Shown here: positions 7,461 to 15,191 of the stretch, piece after piece | Position numbering within the stretch: the first letter of the stretch is position 1 | Layout: the number at the start of each line of letters is the position of its first letter | The notes under the pieces: generated by a model | What the model saw: only the letters and a program-made list of their open reading frames with translations | Databases searched by the model: none | Told to the model about the DNA's origin: nothing | Made by a program: the position numbers and the translations under genes | Origin: Dyella_B sp035277725 | Lineage (GTDB): Bacteria > Pseudomonadota > Gammaproteobacteria > Xanthomonadales > Rhodanobacteraceae | Length of the DNA stretch: 16,807 nucleotides | Direction: 5' to 3' | Assembly (NCBI RefSeq): GCF_035277725.1 | Contig: NZ_DATEJY010000046.1 | Location: 1-16,807, forward strand

Positions 7461-8804
7461 TCATGTTCCGCCTCTGATGGCCCACAATTGCAAATCAAGC
7501 CCGGCAAATTCCTCGCCAAAGTGGAACGCAATGCCACCGGACGTCTTCAGCATCCGCCACATCTGCGAGTTCTTGTCGAATTCGAAATACAAAAAGCCGG
7601 AGTTGTACGGAATCTGCCGCGGCGCCACCGGCATCGGTGCCACGACGATGCCCGGCAATTGCAGGTTCACCAGGTCGCGGATTTTTTCCACCGGACCGAT
7701 CTTCGATTGCGCCGGCAATTGACGCCGCAAATCTTCCGACTTCATATCCGCCTTGGCAGCGAGCACGAAGGCCGCGGTGTCGAGCAAGGTGAGATCCGGC
7801 ACCACCGCCACCCACACGCCGAACTTGCGCTGCTGCAGCGGAATCGGCGTGGCAGTTTGTTCCATCACCGCGCTCAGGCTGTTGCGCAAAGCCATGATCA
7901 CCGGATCGAAACTCTCGCGCAGCAATTCATGGCGATACGGCGGAAATGCCTGTGCACGCTTGCTCGGCGCGGTGAAAGTAGCCAATTCACCCGCCATGGC
8001 AACCGCCATGCGATAGAGGTCTTCCGGATGCGCAATCGGTGCGGAAGCCAGGTGCGCAATCAACGGTTGATAGCGATTGACTACCTGCAGCAGCAGAAAG
8101 TCAGCGATTTCCGCCGCGCCACCGCGATCGGTTACCGCCACGCGGCTGGCCAATGCTTCGCCGCGTTGATGCAGCAGGCCCAGCAATTCGGTGAGGAACG
8201 TCACCAGCCGCGGCACCGCCTGGCAGGTTTGCCCGGTCGGCATGAAGGTGTCGTCCAACACTACGCGGCGATCGGCGCGGCATTCGACGATGCGCGTCAA
8301 CGGAATTTGCGACAGACCTTCCATCGGCTGCGATTGCGGCAGCAGGCGGCTGCTCATGCCGCCGACTTCCAGCACGGTCAGGCCGTCCATGCTGCCGGAC
8401 GCATCGCGCACCTCGGCTTCGCGCACGCGATAGCGGAACAGTTTTTCCGACGCCGCTTCGGGACGTCCGCTATCGGGTTGCGTGGGCGAACGCAAAGGCA
8501 AAGTGAGGTAGACGGTCTGGTCGCGCCAGTTCGGATCCACGTCCAGCGCGGGCGGCAGCGGATCGTCGTTGGGCATGGAGAACGGCGTGCCGTCGGGGAA
8601 CACGCCACGAGCGCGCTTGATGCCGATCTTGCCGATCGCCAGCAAGTCGGCTTCCAGCTCCAGTTCGTGGAAGCCCCAGGCATACGGCCGCAACGCCCCG
8701 GCGCGCACTTCGACAAAGCGCTCCAGGTAACGCTCTTGCTGCTGCAGGTGCTGCGGCCGCAGGAACAGGCCTTCGCTCCATACCACTTTGTTGTTTTGCG
8801 TCAT
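7461..8804 (-). CDS. tssK: TssK, T6SS baseplate component
   Basis: 447 residues, the usual TssK length. TssK trimers link the baseplate wedges (TssF, TssG, TssE) to the cytoplasmic parts of TssL and TssM. The N-terminus MTQNNKVVWSEGLFLRPQHL is the hallmark TssK opening, followed by QQQERYLERFVEVRAG. The C-terminal receptor-binding portion contains the GIVVAPMPVAPRQIPYNSGFLYFEFD-type strand segment near residues 385-410. Start is ATG 8804, with only a weak purine-rich stretch upstream. It lies between tagH (99-base gap) and tssL (118-base gap). Many related clusters place the lipoprotein gene tssJ just before tssK, but none is here. Assignment is firm. Confidence 0.97.
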   Translation of the reverse strand: MTQNNKVVWSEGLFLRPQHLQQQERYLERFVEVRAGALRPYAWGFHELELEADLLAIGKIGIKRARGVFPDGTPFSMPNDDPLPPALDVDPNWRDQTVYLTLPLRSPTQPDSGRPEAASEKLFRYRVREAEVRDASGSMDGLTVLEVGGMSSRLLPQSQPMEGLSQIPLTRIVECRADRRVVLDDTFMPTGQTCQAVPRLVTFLTELLGLLHQRGEALASRVAVTDRGGAAEIADFLLLQVVNRYQPLIAHLASAPIAHPEDLYRMAVAMAGELATFTAPSKRAQAFPPYRHELLRESFDPVIMALRNSLSAVMEQTATPIPLQQRKFGVWVAVVPDLTLLDTAAFVLAAKADMKSEDLRRQLPAQSKIGPVEKIRDLVNLQLPGIVVAPMPVAPRQIPYNSGFLYFEFDKNSQMWRMLKTSGGIAFHFGEEFAGLDLQLWAIRGGT

Positions 8805-8856
8805 GTATCCGGTCCGTCTTGCGATTTCATTTCAAGCAGCGGAATACCGCCCTTGC

Positions 8857-8873
8857 CGTCATTCCGGCGAAGG
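8857..8873. repeat. Partial copy of a dispersed REP-like sequence
   Basis: CGTCATTCCGGCGAAGG lies in the 99-base tagH-tssK gap. It matches 2311-2327 at 15 of 17 positions, and its last ten bases are the reverse complement of 2403-2412. Only one arm is present, so it does not form the full hairpin. It is probably the eroded half of a repeat unit. Nothing else recognisable, and no tssJ, is in this gap (8805-8903). Confidence 0.5.
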
Positions 8874-8903
8874 GAAGTCTGCAGCACGCACGTACATCAA
8901 CGT

Positions 8904-10259
8904 TCATTTACGCCGACTCCCCTTGAGCCTCGCCAATTGCTCCTCATACGCCCGCGCAAACTCATCCCCAAACAAGCGCCGGAACGTATCGTCCGGGTTC
9001 TTCACCAGGCCTTCGAAGTTGTCGCGATACTTGTCCCAGTACTTGCCTTTGGCACCAAACGCCACGCCGCCTCGCTTGCCGCCATCCACTTCGTGCTCGA
9101 AGCGATCCGGATTGAAATGCATCAACAAGGCTTCGAAACCGGCGCGCACGCCGGCCAGCATGGCCATTTGATGCAAACGAATATCTTCGAACGCGTCCTG
9201 GAACGCCGCCGTGCCGGACAGAAAGCCGGGATTGGCGGGCCCAAGGATTTTCTGCATCGCCTCATCGGTACCCAGCGCAAATTTCAGCGGATTGTTTTCC
9301 GACCGCTGGATGATCGTGACCGGCAAGCGAAAGGTATTCTTGATCTCCGCACGCGCGCGCAGCACGTCCATCACGCCGTCAACTACGATGCGGAAGATCT
9401 GATCCACATCTTGCGGCAGCGCGCCGACCGGTGCGGGTGATGGGATCGGCACGGCGACTTGCGGCGGTGGCGGCGGCGGCGATGCCACCACCGGTTCCGG
9501 TGCGGGAGGTGGCGCAGGTGCAACAGGTGCGGGTGCGAAATCGCCAGTGGTCAGGTCCCAGTTTTCCGGCAGCGTGTTCGCTTGCTTGCGCACATCCGTG
9601 GTCGGCGGGCGGAAGTGATCATTGACGCTGGGTGCATGATTCCAGCTTGGCGTGGGCGCCGGTTCCGGGGCGGGCGCGCCGAACGGTTCGTCGAGAAAAC
9701 TGAGCGGATCGAGATCGGAGCTGGCCGGCGCTGACTGCTGCATGCCGGGAATCAGGCTATCGATGGATGAGGCGCGCGAAGGCGTGGGCGTGGGCGCGGA
9801 CACGGCCGGGATGGGATTGAGAAAATCGAAATCCAGCGGATCGTTATTGAAGGCCGCCGACACCGGCGGTGCTGCGGGCGCAGGCGCAGGCATGGGATGC
9901 GCCACCGGCGGGCCGATCTGCACGATGGTTTCGCTATCGGCCTCCATGCGCGCGACCACTTCGAATGTGTCGATCTGCAGACGATCGCCGTTCTTCAACG
10001 CCGCCGGATCGCCTTTGATCAACGGCGAACCATTGAGCAGCATGCCGTTGGTGCTGCGATCCTCAATGAAATAGATGCCGTTGAGATAGCGCACCATGGC
10101 ATGCACGCGCGATACGCCGGACGCGCTCAGCACCCAGTCGCAATCCTCGGAGCGCCCGATGCTGCCGTCCTTCGCATGAAAACTCTTCTGGCTGCGACTG
10201 CCGAATTGCGCTGCCTGTGGGCCTTGCACGACGAGCGTCAATGTCTGTGGCGTCGACAC
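8904..10259 (-). CDS. tagH: TagH/Fha, FHA-domain T6SS regulatory protein
   Basis: 451 residues. The N-terminal FHA domain (about 8-103) binds phospho-threonine; its signature residues are visible: GR at 35-36, SRVH at 50-53, NG at 71-72 and NG at 76-77. A long Pro/Ala-rich linker (about 113-285) follows. The C-terminal domain (about 287-445) is that of T6SS FHA proteins, with FRIVVDGVMDVLRARAEIKNTFRL and later ENNPLKFA. The family relays Thr-kinase signalling to assembly and, in Agrobacterium, binds phosphorylated TssL. Start is GTG 10259 (MSTPQTLTL), with AGGGG six bases upstream. It begins 14 bases after the DUF6931-like gene stops, so the two are probably co-transcribed. The tail is basic (LARLKGSRRK). 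Confidence 0.94.
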   Translation of the reverse strand: MSTPQTLTLVVQGPQAAQFGSRSQKSFHAKDGSIGRSEDCDWVLSASGVSRVHAMVRYLNGIYFIEDRSTNGMLLNGSPLIKGDPAALKNGDRLQIDTFEVVARMEADSETIVQIGPPVAHPMPAPAPAAPPVSAAFNNDPLDFDFLNPIPAVSAPTPTPSRASSIDSLIPGMQQSAPASSDLDPLSFLDEPFGAPAPEPAPTPSWNHAPSVNDHFRPPTTDVRKQANTLPENWDLTTGDFAPAPVAPAPPPAPEPVVASPPPPPPQVAVPIPSPAPVGALPQDVDQIFRIVVDGVMDVLRARAEIKNTFRLPVTIIQRSENNPLKFALGTDEAMQKILGPANPGFLSGTAAFQDAFEDIRLHQMAMLAGVRAGFEALLMHFNPDRFEHEVDGGKRGGVAFGAKGKYWDKYRDNFEGLVKNPDDTFRRLFGDEFARAYEEQLARLKGSRRK

Positions 10260-10273
10260 GTAAATCCCCTGCT

Positions 10274-10819
10274 TTAGCGATTACCGCCGTTGGCGCTCGC
10301 ATTGAGCAGGCTCATGGCGCGCTCGATGAAAGCGGTACGGCGTACTTCGAATTGCTCGCTCACCAGCGCGGCCATCAGGTTGATGGCGGCCACGGTGGCG
10401 CGCGCGGTGAGATGTTCCGGTGGCGGGACGGCTTGTTCTTGCGAGGCCGGTGCCAAACTGCCGCTGGACCAGCCCGCCGCTGCGGCCAGCCATGCGCCCA
10501 GCGAGCGATAGCCGCCGGCATTGGCGAATTCGTAGGCGGCACGGCGATTGTCTTCGTTCGGTTCGCGCACCCATTTTTCGGCCAGCGATGCGCCGGCCTT
10601 GTCTTCCAACCCGAGCGGCTGTTCGCGCGCGCATTGCAGCAGCCACGCGACGGCGTAGCGCTTGGGCAATAAACGTGCGAGCAGCTTGAGCGCATCCTGG
10701 GTGTCGCCGGCATCGAGCAGCGTCTGCACCGCCAGCTCCGGCGTCATTTCCGGGCGCAGCCTGGCGCTCGCCAGGGCTGACAAGCCCATTTGCATTGAAG
10801 CCTGCGTAACGACCGACAT
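10274..10819 (-). CDS. DUF6931-like T6SS-associated protein
   Basis: 181 residues, no signal peptide or membrane segment, function unknown. The sequence LLARLLPKRYAVAWLLQCAR, the following KWVREPNEDNRRAAYEFA (about res 84-101), and the later GSLAP with PPPEHLTARATVAAI match my recollection of the DUF6931 family. Members of that family occur in T6SS and T6SS-accessory gene sets; the match is by recall, not search. The fold is predicted mostly helical. Start ATG 10819 is supported by AAGGGG six bases upstream. It lies between the 60-residue vgrG-coupled ORF (23-base gap) and tagH (14-base gap), so it is in the same operon. A regulatory or chaperone role with TagH is possible but unsupported by any motif. 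Confidence 0.8.
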   Translation of the reverse strand: MSVVTQASMQMGLSALASARLRPEMTPELAVQTLLDAGDTQDALKLLARLLPKRYAVAWLLQCAREQPLGLEDKAGASLAEKWVREPNEDNRRAAYEFANAGGYRSLGAWLAAAAGWSSGSLAPASQEQAVPPPEHLTARATVAAINLMAALVSEQFEVRRTAFIERAMSLLNASANGGNR

Positions 10820-10842
10820 CCAGTTCCCCTTGACGATCCGTG

Positions 10843-11025
10843 CTACTGCGCTGCCGTTGCCCCTTCGGCGTCCCTGTCCGCTTGCGTGATCCTTTCTTGC
10901 TTGACCATCATTTCGCCAAAACGGGAATCCATGTGCTCTGGAACTAAAGCGAAGATGGATTGACCAGCTTCGCTGTTGTAAAGCACCTCCGCTTTGGCGG
11001 GAAGGACGGCCTGTAAAGCTATCAC
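10843..11025 (-). CDS. Small hypothetical protein translationally coupled to vgrG
   Basis: 60 residues with no recognised family. Its GTG start at 11025 overlaps the vgrG stop as GTGA. This is the same style of coupling as tagF-pppA, and it is the main argument that the ORF is real. No good Shine-Dalgarno is seen, only GATCGG, so translation would depend on ribosomes finishing vgrG. The protein is soluble and acidic towards the C-terminus, with MDSRFGEMMVKQERITQADR. It could be a small VgrG partner, or the eroded end of a longer downstream gene. Confidence is modest because the length allows chance occurrence in this high-GC DNA. Confidence 0.5.
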   Translation of the reverse strand: MIALQAVLPAKAEVLYNSEAGQSIFALVPEHMDSRFGEMMVKQERITQADRDAEGATAAQ

Positions 11026-12986
11026 CCGATCATGATGATCCCGCCCGACACTTGCGTCATCGCATCGCCGCTGGCAGTCACCATCGCACCCTTGATGCTG
11101 GTGGACGCACCGCCTTCCACGTCCAGCATCGCATCCGAATGCACCTTCAAACTGGCGCCGGCGCCGATGTCCATGGTGGCGCCCGCCTTGATGCCCACCT
11201 GCACCTGCCCTTCCACCTTCACCGACGAATTGCCGGTAATGGTGACGTTGATGCCGGTGATCTGAATCTCGCCCGTGCTCTTCAAGATGATACTCGACGA
11301 GCCCGTGACCAGTTGAATCTCCTGTCCGGCCGTGAGCTTGAACACCTTGCCCACGTCCTGCGTGTCGTTGTTGTTGATGGTGTGGTGGCGATCGTTCTTG
11401 ATGGTGACGGTTTCATCGTGGTCGATGGTCACCACGTGATCGTTTTCCACCTCTTCGTGCATGTCTTTTTGCGCATGCATGAAGAAATCTTCGCTGCCCT
11501 TCTTGTCCTCGAAACGCAGCTCGTTGAAATCCGCCGCGCCGCCCAGCAGGCTGCGGCTCTTGATGCCGCTTTGGGTCTTGTTGTCCGGCAGGCTGTACGG
11601 CACGGTGTTGTCGCCGTTATAGACGCTGCCGATGATCAACGGACGATCCGGATCGCCTTCCAGGAAGCTCACCACCACTTCCTGGCCCACGCGCGGAATG
11701 CTGATGGCGCCCCAGTTTTTGCCAGCCCATGGGGTAGCCACGCGTACGGGGCAGGAACACTTCGCGTTTTTCTTGTCCGGGGTGTTCCAATGGAAGGTCA
11801 CCTCCACACGCCCGTATTTGTCGACCGCGATGTCCTCCTCGGTGTCACTGCCAGTCACCATCGCGGTTTGCAGGCCAACTATGGCAGGCTTTTTAGCCAC
11901 CAGCATGCTGCGGAACGGAGTCTTGCTCTCGATCGCGTTGAAACTGCAATGGAAAGACAGGCTTCCGCCACCACCGCCTGGGCCGTGGGGCGGTGCATGC
12001 AATTGGATATCAGTGCCGACGATAAGGTATTCCTGATTAAATTCCTGGCGCGGATAGTTGGTCAGTGAAAACAATCCACCGATTTGCACCGAAGGCGTCC
12101 CAGTCGCGCCCGAATAGTGCGAATGCCAGGCGGTCAATGCTTCCGCACGAACTTGCGCATAGTGCTCACCCGCCGCTGCGGTGACATGGCCTCCAGGGAA
12201 ATCGAACACGTCAAGCACATCATCAGCTTCGGCGGCGGCGTGCCCATCCGCATTGCCGAGCGACAACAACGAGGCCTTCGGTGCCATCGGATCGTAGTCG
12301 GTCAGCGCATATTTGGTCTTGTCCACGCTGCGCAACGTTCCCCAACTGAGGACGGTGGCATCTCGACGCAATACCGAATCCGCACTGGATGCGTAAGCTG
12401 CCTCGCTGAAGCCATCGACCTTTTGATGGGCTCCGATGCCGTCGGCCAGCACCATGGTGTGGGTATTTGCCGTGTGAGTGAAGTAGTAATAAATACCCTC
12501 CTGCTCCATCAGCCGGCTAATAAAATTGAAGTAATCCTCGCGATATTGGACACAATAATCGCGGGCAGCGTAGGAGCCGGTCAGGCTGAGTTTGATATCG
12601 CTATAGCCAATTTCGCCCAAAACCTGCTTGATGATGTCTGGAACGCTCTGCTGCTTGTAAATGCGGCAGTCGACTTTTTGCCGAAGCAGCCATGGCTTGG
12701 GCGCCAGCGCCACTTCATAGGTGGCATACACAAGGTTTTCGATGCTTTCGACGCTGATTTGATTCGCGCGAATGACGATGCCATTGAAGTAGCGTTTGAA
12801 TCCGTCCTCCGCGGCGAGCGTGACGGTCATGGGGGAGCCCAGCAGGCCTGAAAGATCGATCCCAACATCCTGGCTCTCAAACTGGACGTAAAAATCGAAT
12901 AACTGGCCGAGCCCCTCTTTGGCAGTCATGGTGACGAAGCGTATATCGTCACATTTGTCGGAAGTGATCGTAACTGTGTCGGTCAT
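11022..12986 (-). CDS. vgrG: VgrG (TssI) spike protein
   Basis: 654 residues. VgrG trimers cap the Hcp tube, puncture target cells and carry effectors. The N-terminal gp27-like region includes FNGIVIRANQIS (about 67-78), YREDYFNFISRLMEQEGIYYYF (148-169) and its usual surroundings. The middle gp5-OB region has FHWNTPDKK, CSCPVRVATPWAGKNWGAISIPRVGQEVVVSFLEGDPDRPLIIGSVYNG. The tail is a beta-helix of short repeats (IDHDETVTIKNDRHHTINNND, then Val/Ile/Gly-rich strands) ending GGIIMIG. No extra C-terminal toxin domain follows, so cargo should bind externally. Start ATG 12986 has GGGAG nine bases upstream. It heads the minus-strand train, sits divergent to the muramidase, and its stop overlaps the next small ORF. 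No PAAR, DUF4123 or DUF2169 gene is adjacent. Confidence 0.97.
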   Translation of the reverse strand: MTDTVTITSDKCDDIRFVTMTAKEGLGQLFDFYVQFESQDVGIDLSGLLGSPMTVTLAAEDGFKRYFNGIVIRANQISVESIENLVYATYEVALAPKPWLLRQKVDCRIYKQQSVPDIIKQVLGEIGYSDIKLSLTGSYAARDYCVQYREDYFNFISRLMEQEGIYYYFTHTANTHTMVLADGIGAHQKVDGFSEAAYASSADSVLRRDATVLSWGTLRSVDKTKYALTDYDPMAPKASLLSLGNADGHAAAEADDVLDVFDFPGGHVTAAAGEHYAQVRAEALTAWHSHYSGATGTPSVQIGGLFSLTNYPRQEFNQEYLIVGTDIQLHAPPHGPGGGGGSLSFHCSFNAIESKTPFRSMLVAKKPAIVGLQTAMVTGSDTEEDIAVDKYGRVEVTFHWNTPDKKNAKCSCPVRVATPWAGKNWGAISIPRVGQEVVVSFLEGDPDRPLIIGSVYNGDNTVPYSLPDNKTQSGIKSRSLLGGAADFNELRFEDKKGSEDFFMHAQKDMHEEVENDHVVTIDHDETVTIKNDRHHTINNNDTQDVGKVFKLTAGQEIQLVTGSSSIILKSTGEIQITGINVTITGNSSVKVEGQVQVGIKAGATMDIGAGASLKVHSDAMLDVEGGASTSIKGAMVTASGDAMTQVSGGIIMIG

Positions 12987-13013
12987 TCCCCTGCTCTCCC
13001 TAATCTGGAACTC

Positions 13014-13022
13014 TGCTATAGT
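13014..13022 (+). promoter_or_regulatory. Candidate extended -10 promoter for the muramidase gene
   Basis: TGCTATAGT matches the extended -10 consensus TGnTATAAT at all but one position. It lies about 43 bases before the ATG at 13066, inside the 79-base divergent gap with vgrG. No convincing -35 is visible at the right distance, as expected for an extended -10 site. It is the only clear promoter-like string for the effector module. Confidence 0.4.
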
Positions 13023-13065
13023 CCATTCGCTTAAAGCGCTGCGCTACCAAGGAAAAGGATGCATC

Positions 13066-13971
13066 ATGGCGAACACATGTGATCCAGGTCCTATTTTTTC
13101 GCTGCTGTCATCGCAAACTTCTTGCGGAGATCAGCGATACTTCGATCCGCTTAAGCCGATTTCCCCTCAGCCTAATTGGCTCCCCCCGGTTTCCACCTTG
13201 TATGGCCCCTGGAACGGACCCATTGTACCACCAGCGCCTGCGCAGCCTACCACGCAGCCTGACATTTCACTGCTTTTTACCGACACAAAGTTACAGCCGC
13301 AGACCGGCATTACAGACGATCAATTCAAAACTGTCGCGGACAAGCTCGGCGTTGAGGTCGCAGTGATCAAGGCGTTCGCCAAGGTAGAAACAGGACACTC
13401 ACCATTCGACAGTCTCGGCCGCCCCGCCATTCTGTACGAGCGTCATTACTTCCATAAGCTTACCAAGGGACAGTTTGACGCCACTCACCCACATATCTCC
13501 GATCCGACGCCATATCACAAAAATGTGGCTCACAAAAAAGCGCCACATTCCAAACATGCCAAAAAGGGGGCGCCTGCTACACCGGCTGCCCCACCGGCGC
13601 AAACCCAGCCCGACAAGCCCAAGGATGATCGCTACGGCACTCCGGACATGCAATATCCAAGGCTGAAAGAGGCCTACTTGCTGGACAAAGCCGCTGCCCT
13701 TCAGTCTGCATCATGGGGCCGCTTCCAAATAATGGGAGCAAACTACAAGGCGACCGGCCATCCGACCGTAGAATCGCTCGTGCTTGCCCTGATACGTTCG
13801 GAATTCGGACACCTGGAGGCATTTGCTGGCTTCGTAGGCCACACACCGGCGTTGAAGAAAGCCTGCCAGGAGAAGGACTGGGCGAACATGGCACGGCTCT
13901 ACAATGGTCCAGGGTACAAAAAGTACAACTACGATCAAAAGCTAAGCGCCGCCTACGACCAGTTCAAATAG
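13066..13971 (+). CDS. N-acetylmuramidase (DUF3380/PF11860-type), probable T6SS effector
   Basis: 301 residues, predicted to cleave the glycan strands of peptidoglycan. The muramidase domain starts around residue 80: GITDDQFKTVADKLGVEVAVIKAFAKVETGH, then FDSLGRPAILYERHYFHKLT. Glu108 in VETGH is the likely catalytic acid, with Glu125 in LYERHYF also conserved. The second half has YPRLKEAYLLDKAAALQSASWGRFQIMGANY (about 197-227) and ARLYNGPGYKKYNYDQKL near the end. About 35 basic, His/Pro-rich residues (about 152-188) are inserted between the halves. The N-terminal 75 residues are Pro-rich and lack a signal peptide, fitting delivery by T6SS. ATG 13066 has AAGGAAAAGGA upstream with good spacing. 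Divergent from vgrG and followed by two immunity-like genes. A phage-type endolysin is the alternative, but no holin or phage genes are nearby. Confidence 0.9.
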   Translation: MANTCDPGPIFSLLSSQTSCGDQRYFDPLKPISPQPNWLPPVSTLYGPWNGPIVPPAPAQPTTQPDISLLFTDTKLQPQTGITDDQFKTVADKLGVEVAVIKAFAKVETGHSPFDSLGRPAILYERHYFHKLTKGQFDATHPHISDPTPYHKNVAHKKAPHSKHAKKGAPATPAAPPAQTQPDKPKDDRYGTPDMQYPRLKEAYLLDKAAALQSASWGRFQIMGANYKATGHPTVESLVLALIRSEFGHLEAFAGFVGHTPALKKACQEKDWANMARLYNGPGYKKYNYDQKLSAAYDQFK

Positions 13972-14021
13972 GTTGTTTGCACCGCACCTGACCGCCTGCC
14001 ACTTTGCGGACCCTTTCGCTT

Positions 14022-14540
14022 ATGCGCCATTCCAACGCCTGCAAACTAGCCGTGCTTGGCCTGCTCTGCTGGGCCTCCATCGGCAAAGCACAGCCGCCCG
14101 CGGGTTCACTTTGCCGCCCTCCTGAAAAAACGTACTACAACTGCCACACTACCAACTATAAAGTCATCAGCCTATGCGGCACCCTGCCCGATGCGTTGCA
14201 ATATCGCTTCGGCAACCCTGGCAAAGTTGAACTGCAATACCCAGGTAGCGCCGCGGACGGCACCAAGCTGATGCGCTACGCCTACTACTTCCGCTTTCGA
14301 ACCAACTACACAGAAGTGGTGTTTGATCACAACGGCTACAGGTACACCCTGTTCGACTACGACGAGGACAACGGCAGTCATAGCGCCGGGGTACGTGTCA
14401 CAGGCAGTGACGGCATTGAACACCAAGTGAAATGTAAGGAACCTGTGGAAGGGAATTTGGTTAAGCCTGGCAAGTTCTTGAAATGTGACCCAGACAACGC
14501 TCTCAACGACAGCAGTATTCCGGATAGCTGCCACCGCTGA
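14022..14540 (+). CDS. Secreted six-cysteine protein, candidate muramidase immunity protein (copy 1)
   Basis: 172 residues from ATG 14022. A TTG at 14004 would add six residues in front, without clear benefit. A Sec-type signal peptide (KLAVLGLLCWASIGKAQ) is followed by a mature domain of about 145 residues with six cysteines. It has LCRPPEKTYYNCHTTNYKV, ISLCG and ALQYRFGNPGKVELQYP at the front, and VKCKE, GKFLKCDPDNALN and DSCHR at the end, probably forming three disulfides. It resembles a widespread uncharacterised periplasmic family with the same EK...C...K..S.C...LQYRFG pattern. It starts 50 bases after the muramidase stop on the same strand. Periplasmic location and position suggest it neutralises the muramidase; this is inference, as no inhibitory motif is known. 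Confidence 0.78.
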   Translation: MRHSNACKLAVLGLLCWASIGKAQPPAGSLCRPPEKTYYNCHTTNYKVISLCGTLPDALQYRFGNPGKVELQYPGSAADGTKLMRYAYYFRFRTNYTEVVFDHNGYRYTLFDYDEDNGSHSAGVRVTGSDGIEHQVKCKEPVEGNLVKPGKFLKCDPDNALNDSSIPDSCHR

Positions 14541-14581
14541 ACCCTCTTTCCATTCTTATAGCCCACCAATCCACTTCGACC

Positions 14582-15109
14582 ATGCACAAACTCAACTCGG
14601 CATTCGTTCTTTTGACGGTTCTGGCTTCCTTGGCAAGCGACTCTTCTCTCGCGGCTGACACCCCTTCGTCGACTACCTTGTGCACTGCCAGTGAAAAGAC
14701 CTACCTGAGCTGTGAGACGGAAAATCACAAGATAATCAGCATATGCGGTGCACTGCCAAGTGCCTTGCAATACCGTTTTGGGCGGCCGTCCAAAGTCGAA
14801 CTTAGTTACCCCGCAGATGCGTCGAAGGGAACCTCCAACATGTTGTACGCTCGACAGATCGACGGCAACGACAACAGTTCTGACCTAAATTTCACCCACG
14901 GCGGCTATCACTATCAAGTATTCGATCTACGCCACACTCATGGAAATCGTTATACCGGCGTCATTGCACAAGGCAAAGACCAAGTCGAGCACAAGGTGGT
15001 TTGCGCTGGCAAAGTTCAAGGCGATCTGGATGAAGTCGGAAAACACTTGAAATGTGATCCAGACGATCTTCTAAATGGCGGCGTGGAGGATGGTTGCCAC
15101 CAACCCTGA
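14582..15109 (+). CDS. Secreted six-cysteine protein, paralog of the preceding gene (copy 2)
   Basis: 175 residues with signal peptide (NSAFVLLTVLASLASDSSLAA) and the same architecture as the gene 41 bases upstream. Over the first 45 mature positions (LCTASEKTYLSCETENHKII onward) I count 30 identical residues. All six cysteines align, as do ALQYRFG, GYHYQVFD and LKCDPD. The middle third is much more diverged, where specificity would be expected if these bind different enzymes. The nucleotide sequences differ widely, so the duplication is old. A plausible role is immunity to a second muramidase; a fossil of such an enzyme starts about 30 bases after its stop. The Shine-Dalgarno before ATG 14582 is weak. 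Confidence 0.76.
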   Translation: MHKLNSAFVLLTVLASLASDSSLAADTPSSTTLCTASEKTYLSCETENHKIISICGALPSALQYRFGRPSKVELSYPADASKGTSNMLYARQIDGNDNSSDLNFTHGGYHYQVFDLRHTHGNRYTGVIAQGKDQVEHKVVCAGKVQGDLDEVGKHLKCDPDDLLNGGVEDGCHQP

Positions 15110-15140
15110 ACCCGCCAGGTCAATCAGTGCACGGTTATGT

Positions 15141-15191
15141 CGCTTTCAGGTGATGGGGTTTAACTACGCTCAATCTGCCTTCGCTTCCGTC
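15141..15191 (+). pseudogene. Remnant of a second DUF3380 muramidase gene
   Basis: The reading frame here gives RFQVMGFNYAQSAFASV. This aligns with RFQIMGANYKATGHPTVES of the intact muramidase at 13066-13971, and it is closer still to the family consensus (FQIMGFNY...A.FASVE). The surrounding frame lacks the rest of the domain: no SASW precedes it, and the reading stops at 15278. Shortly after, another frame reads SDRSEHFW, which might be the eroded SE..HL..F segment. The fragment differs strongly in DNA from the intact gene, so it comes from a different muramidase. It follows directly after the second immunity-like gene. Confidence 0.6.

Noticed and set aside
7343..7537. N-terminal extension of tssL
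   Set aside because: The extra 65 codons cross the REP-like palindrome and overlap tssK. The MSQNNGP start is the natural TssL N-terminus.
7014..9440. Long plus-strand open frame of about 800 codons
   Set aside because: It lies antisense to tssL, tssK and tagH, which have clear family matches. Its translation is Arg/His-rich and resembles nothing; it is a high-GC shadow.
12919..13065. Upstream extension of the muramidase to an earlier start
   Set aside because: It would overlap the vgrG start and lose the well-placed AAGGA Shine-Dalgarno before ATG 13066.
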